A stretch of DNA of 64,000 bases, from the NCBI GenBank assembly GCA_028554795.2, contig CM068831.1:65128982-65192981 (forward strand), read 5' to 3'. A program made the position numbers and the translations under genes. Of this stretch, positions 46,217 through 57,320 are shown piece by piece; within the stretch, counting starts at the first letter, position 1, and each line of letters begins with the position of its first letter. This DNA is from Sinohyriopsis cumingii (lineage: Eukaryota; Mollusca; Bivalvia; Unionida; Unionidae). The notes beneath the pieces were generated by a model, which was given only the letters and a program-made list of their open reading frames with translations, ran no database searches and had not been told where the DNA came from.

Positions 46217-48060
46217 ATGTCAACCAAATGCATGAAATGCAAAAAGTTAAAAGCAAAAGAAGACAACCATGACTCTTGTATTGTATGTACCAAGTGTACA
46301 TCATCTATACCATGCAGCGTGTGTAATACTTGGACAGAGCAAACGTGGGCTGATGTAGTCCAGAAGGCAGCAAAAGGGAGGGATATATGGAATAAGTCGA
46401 GGAAAGATAGCATTGATGTCCTCAGTATACATCAGAAGACGGCCTCCATTGCAAGCCTTGTGGGGGACGTTGGGGTCCCCCGTCCACCTAAAGTTCGTCG
46501 TTTGCAACCGTCAGCCACAGTAACATCAGCGGCAATGGAGGAAAATAATGTTGACAGGGTACGACAGTCCAACTTTGAACAGATGTGTCGTTTGGTCCAG
46601 GAAACGAAGATGCAGCTATTGACATCAGGCCAGATATTACCCTTATTTCCCTCGCTCGCTTCCACAGCTTTTTCTGACTCTTTGGAGGAATGTTCCCCCA
46701 ATTTTAGGCTGCCCATTGGGCGTTAAGTCCACCCGCATGTCTGAGCATGGCCTTCGAGCCTGTAAGTCAGGATGCATGGGGTTTTTACCGGATCCATCGG
46801 ATCCATTTCTTTATACAACCTCTACATCACCGCCTGTCCAGCTGTCCCAGCATGGGGACCCTATTGCTAAAACGGTCTGACCAAACATGACTTACGGGGA
46901 TTTTAGTGATAAATCCGTCCGTCAAGCTGTACCGCCGGCAACATACCAATACTATGGCGGAGATTTTAGTGAGAAATCTGTCCATCCAGCCAGGCCATTG
47001 GAGCAGCCAGTACCGGTGATAGCAGGACCATCGCCAACATTCAAACCGACCACAAGCCAGACAAACCAGCTGGCAGGGCCGTCCGTCCATATGTTCACGG
47101 CTTATCCACAAGGGAGAGTTAGTGACAGTGTTAAGGATGATGGAATCGCGTCATCTATGCCACCTGGTATGCTCTATCCAGAAATGCAAGCTATTACAGA
47201 ACTCGACTCGGCACACAGTGAGGGTGACGAAACTCCAGCAAATCAGCTGTACACAGATCCAACCATGGAACGGACTGAGTATGGCTTCAAGGCAGCAGTG
47301 GAAGAAATTTATAGGGTGTTGGCAACTTCAGAATGCCCTCCACTTCCTACCGCCACTCAAGACTACAAAGTTAAGGCATCTGTAGATCTTGATGGGGAGG
47401 AAGAGACACCGTCCTTCCGGCTCCTTCCCCAGTCGGCAAAAATTAAGGAGATCAATGATCGTCTATCAGGATGAATAGGTGATCCGGGGAATGCTAAGGC
47501 GTTCTTTTCAGAAAGCCAAGTACCAGCGACATTCTCGTGTCGCTGCTACGAAACTCATTCAGACGCCTTCAGTACGGATCTTCCGGCCCTGGACAAAAAT
47601 ATGGCAGCAGTTCACATGTCCGCTCCACTGTTTTACAAAGTAGACAAAAATGTGTTCCATGCCACGTCAAAGCTAGTCCGGAATGTAGTCACTACGTCTT
47701 CAATGTTAGACTTGGCTTCATTAGCCATTTTCTGACTCGCAGAAAAATCCGACAATGACCACGCTTGGGAAGCGATGGCCCGGATTGCTAGAGTTATTAA
47801 CAGGGCAGCTCACCATTCCATGGCTAATGCGTTGACTGCTTCTGCCAACTTAGACCTGATACGATGTGACGCATGTCTACGGTCCACGTCACTCAAGCCC
47901 CATCATACTCTGGCTTTACGGATGACTCCGTTTGGGTCGCCTTTACTCTTTGGAGGAAAAATTGAAGAAGTTCGGAAGCAGGCAGCTCAGGAACTGCCCC
48001 TCCAACTCACCCCCCAACCCTTGCAGGCGTTTTGAAACTATCAGCCCCTGTCACAGCAGA
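46217..48060 (+). pseudogene. DIRS gag-like region (fossil)
   Basis: The start MSTKCMKCKKLKAKEDNHD is followed by CIVCTKCTSSIPCSVCNTWT, the cysteine-rich opening of DIRS gag proteins. A linker (VGVPRPPKVRRLQPSA) and a proline/threonine-rich middle follow (46.9-47.47 kb, with the repeated phrase GDFSEKSVHPA/YGDFSDKSVRQA). The last part is at 47.5-48.06 kb. The nucleocapsid-like role is by analogy. Broken, few breaks. Confidence 0.7.
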
Positions 48061-48502
48061 GGGATGATTGGCGGACCAGGAACAAGGGATCCTTACAATC
48101 ACATGTGCAGTATAGATCCCAACCCAATGCCAGGAGACAACAGTCTAACCAAGCTAGGAGGCAACCATACAGAGGTGGTAAGAAACAAAGTTTCTCCGTC
48201 TTCAAGCTTCCTAACTCTAAAAATTGACATACTCTCTCCACCACCCGCGGACAGCCTACCTGTGGGCGGCCGCCTCCTGCAATTTCAGGACCACTGGACC
48301 ACCTTTTTTCCTCCGAACGATTGGGTGATCCAGGTCATTTCGGAGGGAGTTCAGATTTCATTTATCCAACCCCCTCCCCTGTCCTTCTCTCTCCTCTTCA
48401 CGGACGTACCGTCCGATCGGGAGAAGGATACCTTTCTACAACAGGAGATACGGTCGCTCATAGAAAAACGGGAGGTGGAGATCGTGAAAAAAAACCCCGC
48501 AA

Positions 48503-50218
48503 TTGCCGGGGTTTTATTCCAGGCTGTTTCTTATCCAGAAGGCAAATGGCAAGTTGAGGCCGATCATTGACCTGAGTCGCCTCAACCAATACATTTTACC
48601 ACCGAAATTCAAGATGGAAACGGCAAGATCAATCCGGCAGGATGAGTATGCTGTCAGTCTAGATATGACTGACGCATATTTTCACGTCCCTATCCACCCC
48701 GTGTCATGGAAATTTCTCCGATTCGCTTACCGCGACACGGTGTATCAGTTCCAGGTCCTACCCTTTGGCCTCAACATCAGCCCTTGGGCTTTTACCAAGG
48801 TTATGGATTGCATCATCACCCTGTTCCGCTCGACTTCATCAACAGGGATGGCAGTGTACTTGGACGACATCCTCCAGAAACATATGGTAAGTTCTATTCT
48901 GCTCAAAGGCAGAAATGATCTTTTAGCACTTTTAGATCATCTAGGCTTTCTCATGAACTGGAAAAAGTCAGATCTCCGTCCATCCCAGCGTTTTGTCCAT
49001 TTGGGTATGGAGTTTCTCACCGATTTGAGTCTGGTAAGGCTTCCTTGCGCTCGCATAATCCGGATCGTCGAACTCGTTGAGTCTGTTTCCAACAGGACGT
49101 GGATTTCAGCGAGAGAATTCTTGCAACTCCACGGATTATTCAATGTGGCGGCAGACTTGATCCCGCTTGGCCGTCTTTTTATGCATCCCTTACAAATGAC
49201 GTTACTGGCACAATGGCGCCCCTTTCCAAGTCCCCTAAATCAAACAATAATGATCACGCCCAAGATACGATCGTTCCTGCATCAGTGGCACAACCCCGCT
49301 TGGCTGTCCACAGGGATTCCTCTGGAGATGCCCCAAGCGGAGATAACAGTATGTACCGACGCCAGTACCTACGGTTGGGGTGCCCATCTGTTGCCGGACT
49401 TCGCTACAGTAAGCGGCAGGTGGGAGCCAGGGGAGAGGCCTCTCCACATCAACCTTTTAGAAATGAGGGCTGTCATCAATGCTTTTCATTTCTGGAAGGA
49501 TCAACTCTCAGGAAAAACTGTCCTCATTATGTCAGACAACTCTGTGGTGGTGACTTACCTCCTCAAACAAGGGGGCACCAAATCACCAGACCTGTGCATT
49601 CTGATCTGGCAGTTTCTACGTTGGTACGACAACCTCCACATCAACGTACAAATTAGACACATTCCCGGCAGATTCAATGTCTTGGCCGACTCTCTATCAA
49701 GGAAAGGTCAAGTCATTCACACGGGATGGTCACTCCATCAATCAGTCTTTCTTCGGATTTGCACACTTTGGGGGTGTCCGATGATCGATCTTTTTGTGAC
49801 AAGGTGGAATCGCAAGTTGCCCACCTTCGTCTCTCCGATTCCAGACCCAGAGGCTTGGGCCGTGGACGCTCTGTCAATCATCTGGGAGGGGTTGTGGGCA
49901 TTCGCCTACCCTCCCACGGTTTTGGTACCGAAAATAATCCAGAGGTTAAGGGGTCAGAACCGTCGGATGATTCTGATTGCCCCTCTCAGATGGAACAAGT
50001 CCTGGGTCACCAATCTACTCGATCTAGCGATAGATCTACCCAGGAAGATTCCAACCAGCCCAAATCTTCTCAAACAACCGCGGTCACATGTGTTCCACCC
50101 CTGCCCAGACCGTCTTCTTCTTCACGCTTGGCTCTTGTCCGGGCAGCCTTGCGAGACAAACAATTTAAACCTTCGATTGTGGAGAGAATCTCAAGAGCAA
50201 GAAGGCCCTCCACTCTGA
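48503..50218 (+). CDS. DIRS reverse transcriptase-RNase H-methyltransferase-like protein
   Basis: The open frame has KANGKLRPIIDLSRLNQYI at the start (RT fingers) and YAVSLDMTDAYFHVPIHP (motif A). QVLPFGLNISPWAFTKVMD and the catalytic VYLDDILQK (motif C, about 48.86 kb) follow. RNase H then shows ITVCTDASTYGWGAHLLP, INLLEMRAVINAFHFW, IMSDNSVVVTYLLKQGG and HIPGRFNVLADSLSR. The C-terminal part PMIDLFVTRWNRKLPTFVSP with DALSIIWEGLWAFAYPP is the DAM-methylase-like domain of DIRS elements. The element as a whole is treated as a fossil. Confidence 0.9.
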   Translation: MPGFYSRLFLIQKANGKLRPIIDLSRLNQYILPPKFKMETARSIRQDEYAVSLDMTDAYFHVPIHPVSWKFLRFAYRDTVYQFQVLPFGLNISPWAFTKVMDCIITLFRSTSSTGMAVYLDDILQKHMVSSILLKGRNDLLALLDHLGFLMNWKKSDLRPSQRFVHLGMEFLTDLSLVRLPCARIIRIVELVESVSNRTWISAREFLQLHGLFNVAADLIPLGRLFMHPLQMTLLAQWRPFPSPLNQTIMITPKIRSFLHQWHNPAWLSTGIPLEMPQAEITVCTDASTYGWGAHLLPDFATVSGRWEPGERPLHINLLEMRAVINAFHFWKDQLSGKTVLIMSDNSVVVTYLLKQGGTKSPDLCILIWQFLRWYDNLHINVQIRHIPGRFNVLADSLSRKGQVIHTGWSLHQSVFLRICTLWGCPMIDLFVTRWNRKLPTFVSPIPDPEAWAVDALSIIWEGLWAFAYPPTVLVPKIIQRLRGQNRRMILIAPLRWNKSWVTNLLDLAIDLPRKIPTSPNLLKQPRSHVFHPCPDRLLLHAWLLSGQPCETNNLNLRLWRESQEQEGPPL

Positions 50219-51062
50219 AGGCTTACGAAGGAAAGTGGCGTGTTTTCAGGGACTGGTGCCATATCAATAACATCGTCCCTTTGAGTGTCTCAATCCCTCA
50301 AATGGCCGACTTTTTTCTCTGGCTTTTCGAGGAGAAACAGTTGGCCCCAATTACTATCAAAGGCTACCGCTCCATGATATCAGACACATTCCGCCATCAT
50401 GGTAGATGTGATATTGGGCATAACAAAGATCTATCAGATCTTTTAGCCAATTTTGATTTCAATCGACCAAAATCCCTCACCCTGTTTCCAAAATAGAATC
50501 TGTCTTGGGTTTTAACATAGCTCAGTTCAGACAAATTTGAACCTTTAGCCCACACTTCGTTAAAGCTACTATCATACAAAACATGTTTCTTGATAGCCTT
50601 AGCTTCAGCAAATGCAGGGTGAGCGAGCTACATGCCCTTTCCAGTGACCCAAACTTTCTTCAGTTCAGATCAGATGGTTCGGTGGTCCTCCTGACGCAAC
50701 CAGGCTTTGTAGCCAAAAATAAGTTACCATCCATTGACAATCAAAGAATCATCATTCGCTCGCTCTCTTCCATAGATAAGTCAAGAGCAGCAGCCATGCA
50801 AGATCCTGTTCGTGCACTCAAGCACTATTTAAAACGCACAGAGGCGTGTCGGGACACACGTAAGCGCCTCTTTCTTCCAGTCAAAGCTGGTAAATGGGAT
50901 ATCATCCCTCAAGCCCTTGCTTCATGGCTGAAGTGGGTTATACGCTCAGCGTACTCTGAGGTCTCACAAGATCAGAGTCGCCTCATGAAGATTACGGCTC
51001 ATGAGATAGAGCAATCCCGGCGAGCCTGGCATTCAAACGCAATGTTTCAATCCGAGATGTAA
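49726..51062 (+). pseudogene. DIRS tyrosine recombinase (fossil)
   Basis: In a different frame that overlaps the end of the reverse transcriptase gene, as DIRS elements do, it reads RARRPSTLKAYEGKWRVFRD, VSIPQMADFFLWLFEEKQL and PITIKGYRSMISDTFRHHG. These are the SAM-like N-terminal domain. The catalytic domain follows with SKCRVSELHALSSDPNF and KITAHEIEQSRRAWHSNAM. It replaces the integrase of LTR elements and would insert a circular copy without target duplication. Broken, few breaks. Confidence 0.85.
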
Positions 51063-51436
51063 TAGAAGCTGTTGGCTGGCATGCAGAGTCAACCTTCTCC
51101 AGTTTTTATCTCAGAGATTTGGCTTCGCAGAGGCAAACCTTGAATCTGGTAGGTCCAGTATCGGCAGCCCAGATGACCGCCAGACCCATTTAAAACAATC
51201 AGCACAGCCTATCAACTTCGCTGGATTCGCCAGTGAAATTTCGTAGGTAAGAAGATTTCAATAACTATCTTCTTAACCGTTTATAGGGGTCACATATCAC
51301 GTGACCCTAGGCTGTGTTGCTGATGAAATTAGGAGAACGGGTTATCGTTCAAATGGGGAATCCGGCCTTCATTCCCTAGAAGGTACCCGGGGTGGAGGTA
51401 GGATGCTCAGCATTTCCTCCTCCTATTACTTATTCT

Positions 51437-51529
51437 CCTAACGTTAATGTGATCTGGGAACATATTTGAAGGAGAAAGCAAATTTTTAGTAAATTATGTT
51501 TCTCCGAGAATACTTATCCGATCACATTA
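51437..51529 (+). repeat. internal complementary region of DIRS
   Basis: GTTAATGTGATCTGGGAACA, TATTTGAAGGAGAAAGCAAA complement the left end; TAGTAAATTATGTTTCTCC and GAATACTTATCCGATCACAT complement the right end. The family uses this to complete circle formation. Confidence 0.9.
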
Positions 51530-51588
51530 CTTAAAAACCCTCCCAACCACCCCGCTATGCGAGCATCCTCGTATAATATATATCGCTC

Positions 51589-51782
51589 AGCTTAAAAAAC
51601 TAGTGACACCTGGCAAGGGGAGGTAAGGGGCAAGAGTTATTGCCCTTTGGTCTATATGAGATAGACCGAAAAGACGAATTTTTGTCTTTTAGTGGGGCTG
51701 GATTCGAGAGGTAGCAGGCTTATATCCCTAACGTTAATGTGATCGGGTAAGTATTCTCTGAGAAACACAATTTACTAAAAAT
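51589..51782 (-). repeat. right inverted terminal repeat of DIRS with terminal extension
   Basis: AGCTTAAAAAACTAGTGACA, CCTGGCAAGGGGAGGTAAGG and GAGTTATTGCCCTTTGGTCT run through ATATCCCTAACGTTAATGTG to GATCGGG at 51,747. A unique extension to about 51,782 is complemented by the internal region. Confidence 0.92.
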
Positions 51783-51884
51783 ATGCTGTTTTATAATCTA
51801 AAATGGTCATATGTTAACCTTGAAAAAATTAATTTCATCCTGGAAAAGACCTGGAAATTTATATTTAGAAAAGCGTGGGAACCA

Positions 51885-52000
51885 TGTCTGGCATGATGCC
51901 CCAGTGCTAGACATCACAATAAACTACCACTCTGCAGACATCATATCGATATGACTGAAAATTGTTAAAGCTATGTTAAAAATCTAAATCACACACACAC
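51885..52000 (+). repeat. SINE family A, 3' part only
   Basis: CATGATGCCCCAGTGCTAGA, AACTACCACTCTGCAGACAT, GACTGAAAATTGTTAAAGCT and ATGTTAAAAATCTAAATC end in (AC)n. Head and first half of the body are missing. Confidence 0.85.
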
Positions 52001-52734
52001 TCTGCTACCGTTAAGTAAATAACACCTCTCTATTTATAACATTTGTGTCTGCACTTGAGTTCTGCTGTAAAAAAGAAGTTACTTTTGTAGTGGAGCTAGA
52101 TGAGCCAAAATTTGATGTGTTTCCTTGTTTTAAAGTGTTTTTCCGTATCGACTTTACCACCATGATTCTTTACCATTCTAATGCTGACTGTGAAAGATTG
52201 GTCAGTATTAGTATTATTAATAAAAATAAAACTTGAGTTCATATCCAGGCTCAGTAACCCAATACTTGGTGATCTACTGGTATGTTAAACATTCATGGTC
52301 TCAGCTGGAACTGCAACATCTGTTGCTTTCTGAAGCTGTAGGTGCTACATATGAAAACTTGAAGCAGTTAAATGATTTTAAAAGGCCAGAGGGGTAAATA
52401 TATCTTGTTTGAATGCTTCTTTAAAATTAGGACTACCACTAGTACCAGGAAAACCCCAAATGGCTGATTCCCTGCATGGTTCTTCGTCAGATGATTTCTT
52501 TCAGCAAATACTAGCCGATGATAGTTGGACACCATGCCTGCCAGTCCACATTGATTAAATGGTATAATTCATGACTTCACTCTTCTGTTTGCAAGTCTTG
52601 CATGCTACAGATCCACTTTGACTCATCTAAATATCTGTTTATGTAATAAATGAATGATAAATCATAACACTTTCAAGCTTGGAATTTTGTATCCACCAAT
52701 AACAACTGACTTTACTTTGTGTTGCCTTGTGTGG
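52001..52734. other. BBX intron, no gene
   Basis: No recognisable feature. The short frame at 52,045-52,236 has no known motif. Confidence 0.55.
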
Positions 52735-52975
52735 TATAAGGTGCTTGCCTTTACAAACCACTGACATTGCACATCTCCCCTCATTTGTTCAAGTCTTAAC
52801 TCATTTGACGTGTATATGTGAGAAATCATGGCACTAATGTCCTTTGGGTCAAAGTTTTTTTTTGGGGGGGGTCTGAGTTCTTCCTCCACCAAATATACTG
52901 GGTGCCATGTATAAAACTATCATGTACTGAAGAAAAATAAATTAAAATTTCAAACCACAACTTTACATTTGTAAT
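52735..52975 (+). repeat. SINE family B, old diverged copy
   Basis: ATATGTGAGAAATCATGGCA, GAGTTCTTCCTCCACCAAAT, CATGTACTGAAGAAAAATAA and TTTCAAACCACAAC follow the family B body with many differences. Confidence 0.6.
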
Positions 52976-53084
52976 GTCTTTTGATTGGCTCAGAATGAAA
53001 ACTTAATCTAAAATTCAGACTCAAATTTTTATAATCTCCAAAAGATGTAGGTATTAAATTATTAAAGGTCTGTGTCTGGGTATA

Positions 53085-53303
53085 AAAGCATGGGCTTCCA
53101 AGCACAGTTAGCCAGGTCTACACTATAGTATGCCATGTGGCTTCCAGGCATAGATAATTAGGCCTACACTGTAGTATGCCATGGGGCCTCCAGGCATAGC
53201 TAATTAGGCCTACACTATAGTATGCCATGTGGCTTACAAGCATAGCTAATTAGGCCTACACTATATTATGCCATGTGGCTTACAAGCACAGTTAATCAGG
53301 CAT
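53085..53303. repeat. 46-bp minisatellite
   Basis: About five tandem copies of a 46-bp unit, for example TATGCCATGTGGCTTCCAGG then CATAGCTAATTAGGCCTACA and CTATAG. The outer copies are more diverged than the inner ones. Confidence 0.92.
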
Positions 53304-53703
53304 ATGACTTTCATGCCTACCTCACAGGTTTTCTTGAAAATTATTGCATGACTTCTTAATCATGTGCAAATTACTCCATGAACATGATGCAAGGCTTACA
53401 AGTGCTCTATTCAGAAAATAAATTTTGAATTCTACCTTGACATTTAGATTTTGCTCCACAAGAGATTGGCAGTTGCTGGAAATGCCTTTCCAGTGTCATA
53501 ATCATGCCACTAGCCAACAGCTGCGTAGCAGAGGGTTGATTTACTCGGTAATCCATGCACAGCTACTGCCCTTAGAGGGAACACTGTATCCTTTTTAAGT
53601 GCCACTTTTTGTATACATTATATAGCTTCAATTAATACCTGCCAGCGACATTTACTTGATCTTTTGCAGTTTCTTGACATAGTAAGATATTGTTTAATTA
53701 CAG
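53304..53703. other. BBX intron end
   Basis: No element is recognised; the stretch ends in the acceptor TTGTTTAATTACAG. Confidence 0.55.
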
Positions 53704-53848
53704 TACAAGGATGCTTTTATGAAGGCCAACCCAGACTACAAATGGCATAACCCAGAGAAGATGCCTAAGACAGGCAGTGTCAAGTCTATGAAGTCTGAAC
53801 TAGACTTGCTGGTGGAAACTGGGCCGATCACTCCAGGAAAACTGGCAG
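53704..53848 (+). CDS. BBX: BBX exon: HMG-box end and following region
   Basis: TTTAATTACAG precedes and GTTTGT follows a 145-bp exon that continues in phase from the previous one: YKDAFMKANPDYKWHNPEK, then MPKTGSVKSMKSELDLLVET and GPITPGKLA. YKDAFMKANPxYKW is the diagnostic end of the BBX HMG box. The exon ends one base into a codon (phase 1), which fits the next exon. The basic/serine stretch after the box corresponds to the region vertebrate BBX uses before its conserved GGLSML motif, but is shorter. Confidence 0.9.
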
Positions 53849-54332
53849 GTTTGTAAAGCATAGCATTTCGCAAAATTTAAAATTAGGAAATTGTGAACAA
53901 TTTTGGAATCATAAAATTGAAAAGAGCAAAATGAGAGTTTTGAATCTTACACTGTATTTTTCTGCTGAAGTTGCTGCACATAAAATGGCAACAGAGTCAC
54001 TTACTTTGATTAAAGAGCAGATTTTATTTTATTTTAAATTCATTTGGAAAAAAATTCTTAGTGTCTAGTTACAGTCTAAAGCAAACAAAGTTAAAAGGTT
54101 ATCTGGCTGTAAATATTTGTCAGACTTGTTTAAAATGGATCTATATATTGTTGTCAAAGTAGAATAAAGTTTGAATATCGACTTTTCCCATGCAGTGTGT
54201 TACATGGATGTGGTTCATAAAATTCATTAGCAAAGTCACAAGGTTCAAACATTTGCGACCTTTCAGAGAAATAGATTTAAGACTTAGATTGTGCAAGCAG
54301 AAGTTTTTGTTTGTTCTTTACCTAACTGTCTG

Positions 54333-54568
54333 GGGGCCCCGAGTGGCCGAGTGGTCTAAAGCGCTCTCCGTTACGGATCACAGCCATCTCACCTCTGTCT
54401 GCATGGGTTCGAGTTTCGGATTCGGCCAGTGTGGATATGTGAGAAAGCTTGCCAGTAGCTTCTCGAGGGTTGGTGGTTCTTTCGGGGGATTTCCCAGGTT
54501 CTTCCGCCACCATGTATAGCCTATCGTGTGCTGAAAAATGGCGTTAAACCCTACAACAACAACAACAA
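54333..54568 (+). repeat. tRNA-derived SINE (family B), full copy
   Basis: A tRNA-Leu-like head has GAGTGGCCGAGTGGTCTAAA (A box) and GGGTTCGAGTTTC (B box). The body has GTGGATATGTGAGAAAGCTT, GGTTCTTCCGCCACC and GCTGAAAAATGGCGTTAAAC, with a (CAA)n tail. It is flanked by a perfect 12-bp duplication CCTAACTGTCTG (54,321-54,332 and 54,569-54,580). Confidence 0.93.
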
Positions 54569-54580
54569 CCTAACTGTCTG

Positions 54581-56565
54581 GTTTGAATAGTGTTCAGAGG
54601 TCTTGCTAGGATTTTAAAACTAGGAGTCCAGAACTCCCATTTTGGTTGAAATAGGAGTCACACCATTTAATGTTGCAGTCCCGTCTTTCCTACAGAATCA
54701 ACACAGACGTGAGTGCATCTATTTTTAGATGGAGAGGTTTTCATAATGTAATCTCTCACTAAAATAGCTTCATTACAAGACCATTGACAGGATCGCAAAT
54801 TTGTGGTTTACTTATTTGTATACGTACTTGTAGTAATTTTAGACAAATAAACAGTATCTGATTTGTTGTTTTTTCACGTATTTTTCGCAAATACATGTCA
54901 AGTCAGAAAACAGCTTAAACCTTAAAGCGCATCTCACGAACTCCACAACATAGTATTATCCCATACATTTCTGACCTACATAATTTGCATTTTAAAGTTA
55001 AATCTTTAATAAAATAATACCTAGACTTTGGTTTCAATGATTTGTATATTTTTTCTGAATATATTTGCCCGATGGTTTAAGAAAACAGATAATCGAATAA
55101 ACTGGTACATCCCAGACTTAGCAAAGTCTTCCATTATTTCCCGTTAGCCCTACTGGTTCACATACAGTTTCAAACTAATTTTATGATGAAATAGTGTATA
55201 AGAGGCAGCTAATAAATATCCAGATCACCGATTCTGATCTTAAAACACAAGTTTCTATGTTTTATCATCAAAGGATATCATACAGGAAATTGATAGTTGC
55301 TAACTTACTCAGAAAAGGGTTAATGGTCAGTCAGCTATCAAAACATAATGCTTGTGAATGGGCAAGAGTTTGTCAATATAATTGATATAAAAACTAGGCC
55401 TAACTACTGATGCCTTGATGAATACATTTCGCTACAACACTAGAACTAACCGGGCTAAGGCGAGGGGCATTTTAAAAAAATATGGTGTGGTCAGTCAATG
55501 TACCTTTTAAATAATCAAAGGGTGAAGTCGTTTTTGCTTTCCTAATAGAAGAAGGTGAAGTTTACATTTTTAGGTGACATGTCACCCACTTACAAATGGC
55601 ATTTTGTCCAAGTCTCGACATGTCTTGATTCTGAGGTCACATGCACTGCTTATTCTGCTACATTTAGAAATGAACACAATAACGAAAGCTAAAGTTGTTT
55701 ATTTTATGTACATTTATAAATAACCACATGTACATCTCTGGGTCTTTCTGCCTCTGAATTCAATCACTGTAAATATCAGTACATTTTTCACCCCGTCGCC
55801 AGTCAAAGCCCAGCAATTGCGTCATGTTCTTTTTTATGTACTCTTATAAAATGGCAACATGTATGTACATCAAGGGGTCTTTCAGTCACTGAATTCTGTC
55901 ATTGTAAATATCAGCACAGCTAATTGATTAACACATTTTCCCACAAAGCAGGTGGCTGAAGCAGGACTGGCAAGTCTTTGAAATTTGCCGCATACCTATT
56001 AGGTGCGTACGGAGGACTCCTGCCTCAGTGATTTTCTGCGTCCTAGATGAAAAATTGGCATCCAAATATGCGTAATTAAGCGTTTCCGAGATCTCTAGTG
56101 TTTCTGTTTAGTTAGTTTCCCTTGGATATTGTCAGATCAGCAGCCTGTCTTTCCGACTTGGTGGTTGAAGTGTTGTTTCCATATAGTTAGTTTCCCCTGG
56201 ATTTTGTCAGATCAACTTGCCTTTCTCTCTGACTTGCTAATTGAAGTGTTGTTTCTATATGGTTAGTTACCCATGGCTAGAAATAAACCAAACATTCCTG
56301 CATTTAAGCTTGTATAGCTGATCCATGATTTAAAAATCATTTTCATGATTTATTGTATTGTGATCTCTTCTTTTTAACTGCAACTTCTCATTAGTAAGCT
56401 TCGTGTAGATTCTGCATATAAATAGCTTGCATGTAGATTCAGTGCAAGTCAGCAGCAAAGTCAGTTATCAATGAAAATTGAAGGTGCTAAGGACTATATA
56501 GCTTAAAATGATCCATTGTTTCATTTTCCTACTGGTATTGTACTGTGTATTGTATTCAAAGAGTA
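54581..56565. other. BBX intron, no gene
   Basis: No coding motif is seen. A loose duplication is visible at 56,110-56,275 (GTTAGTTTCCCTTGGATATT and GTTAGTTTCCCCTGGATTTT, each with TGTCAGATCA and GAAGTGTTGTTTC). Another is at 55,690-55,930, with repeated text on either side of ACATGTACATC and CTGAATTCxxTCACTGTAAATATCAG. Confidence 0.55.
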
Positions 56566-56880
56566 GACCGCTCAGGTAGCCTAGTGTTTAGAGCATCCTC
56601 CTCGGATGCAGGAAGTCACAGGTTCAAACCCTGGCAGAGTCATACCAAAGACATAAAAATGGTGCTAACAGCTGCCTCTCTAGGTGCTCAGAATTAAGAG
56701 GTTAGGACTGGTTGGCCTGGTGTCAGAATAATTTGACTGGATGAGACATCATGCTACATGTCTGTGGCATGATGCCCCAGTACCAGACATCACTATAAAC
56801 TGCCACACTGCAGACATTGTAGCGATATAACTGAAAAATTGTTAAAGCTATGTTAAAAATCTAAATCACACACACACACG
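56566..56880 (+). repeat. tRNA-derived SINE (family A), full copy
   Basis: The head has CGCTCAGGTAGCCTAGTG, TCCTCCTCGGATGCAGG and the B box GGTTCAAACCC. AGAGTCATACCAAAGACAT follows, and the body matches 21,705-22,015. It contains TGATGCCCCAGTACCAGACA and ACTGCCACACTGCAGACATT, and ends in TTAAAAATCTAAATCACAC and an (AC)n tail. Confidence 0.9.
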
Positions 56881-57078
56881 CAACTGCATACAGCGTTTGT
56901 CAGTTTTGTGTCAAATGTTCCAAAATTATTTCAAAAGTTTCAGTTTCCCAGCTATTTTTGTAAGATACAAATAAAGCTACTTCCTTTTTCTTAAAGGATA
57001 CCTACTTTAAAGCAGTGCTTTAATTAGAAGTATTCTTGATTTTCAAATTTACATCAAGTTATTTTGTTTGTCACATAG

Positions 57079-57320
57079 ATCCTTCCAATATGGGTGGCCT
57101 TAGCATGCTTCTGATGGCAGGGCAACAGACCATGCCATCGTCAAGCAGGCAGGCACTGTTTCCCATAACCCCCGTTGCAGGCCAAAAGAAAACTAGTACA
57201 GAGGCAGTTTTGCCATGGGAAGAACACATGGATAAACCTTTTTGTATGGACACATCTGTCACAGAGGACGACTCCAGTCAGGGGGGCACCACCAATGAGG
57301 CTCTACTGGAATTAGCTGAG
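57079..57320 (+). CDS. BBX: BBX exon with the MGGLSMLLMAG motif
   Basis: TCACATAG precedes and GTAAAT follows a 242-bp exon. Joined to the last G of the previous exon it gives DPSNMGGLSMLLMAGQQ, matching vertebrate BBX DPTQMGGLSMLLLAGEH. Then come SSSRQALFPITPVAGQKK, LPWEEHMDKPFCMDTSVTED and NEALLELAE, the last like BBX 'ALFQLAE'. The exon ends in phase 0. Everything after MAG is weakly conserved and acidic. Confidence 0.9.

Larger units (their letters stand above)
45662..51782 (+). mobile_element. DIRS-type tyrosine-recombinase retrotransposon
   Basis: Inverted terminal repeats (45,689-45,855 and 51,589-51,747) have short unmatched extensions. An internal complementary region (51,437-51,529) contains the complement of both extreme ends joined together. 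That arrangement defines DIRS. Gene order is gag, reverse transcriptase/RNase H with C-terminal methyltransferase-like domain, then a tyrosine recombinase overlapping in another frame. No target duplication is expected or seen. Length is 6.1 kb, close to full. It is broken, with a handful of breaks, mostly in the gag part and the recombinase; reverse transcriptase is open over 571 codons. It therefore looks fairly young. Confidence 0.92.

Noticed and set aside
46887-47474. Repeated GDFSEKSV phrases as a host protein
   Set aside because: It lies between DIRS gag and reverse transcriptase within the DIRS ends, so it is part of that element.
45662-51782. LTR (Gypsy-like) retrotransposon
   Set aside because: The ends are inverted and not direct, an internal complementary region exists, and the last gene is a tyrosine recombinase and not an integrase.
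54333-54420. Possible tRNA-Leu gene
   Set aside because: It is the head of a SINE with a body, (CAA)n tail and 12-bp target duplication.
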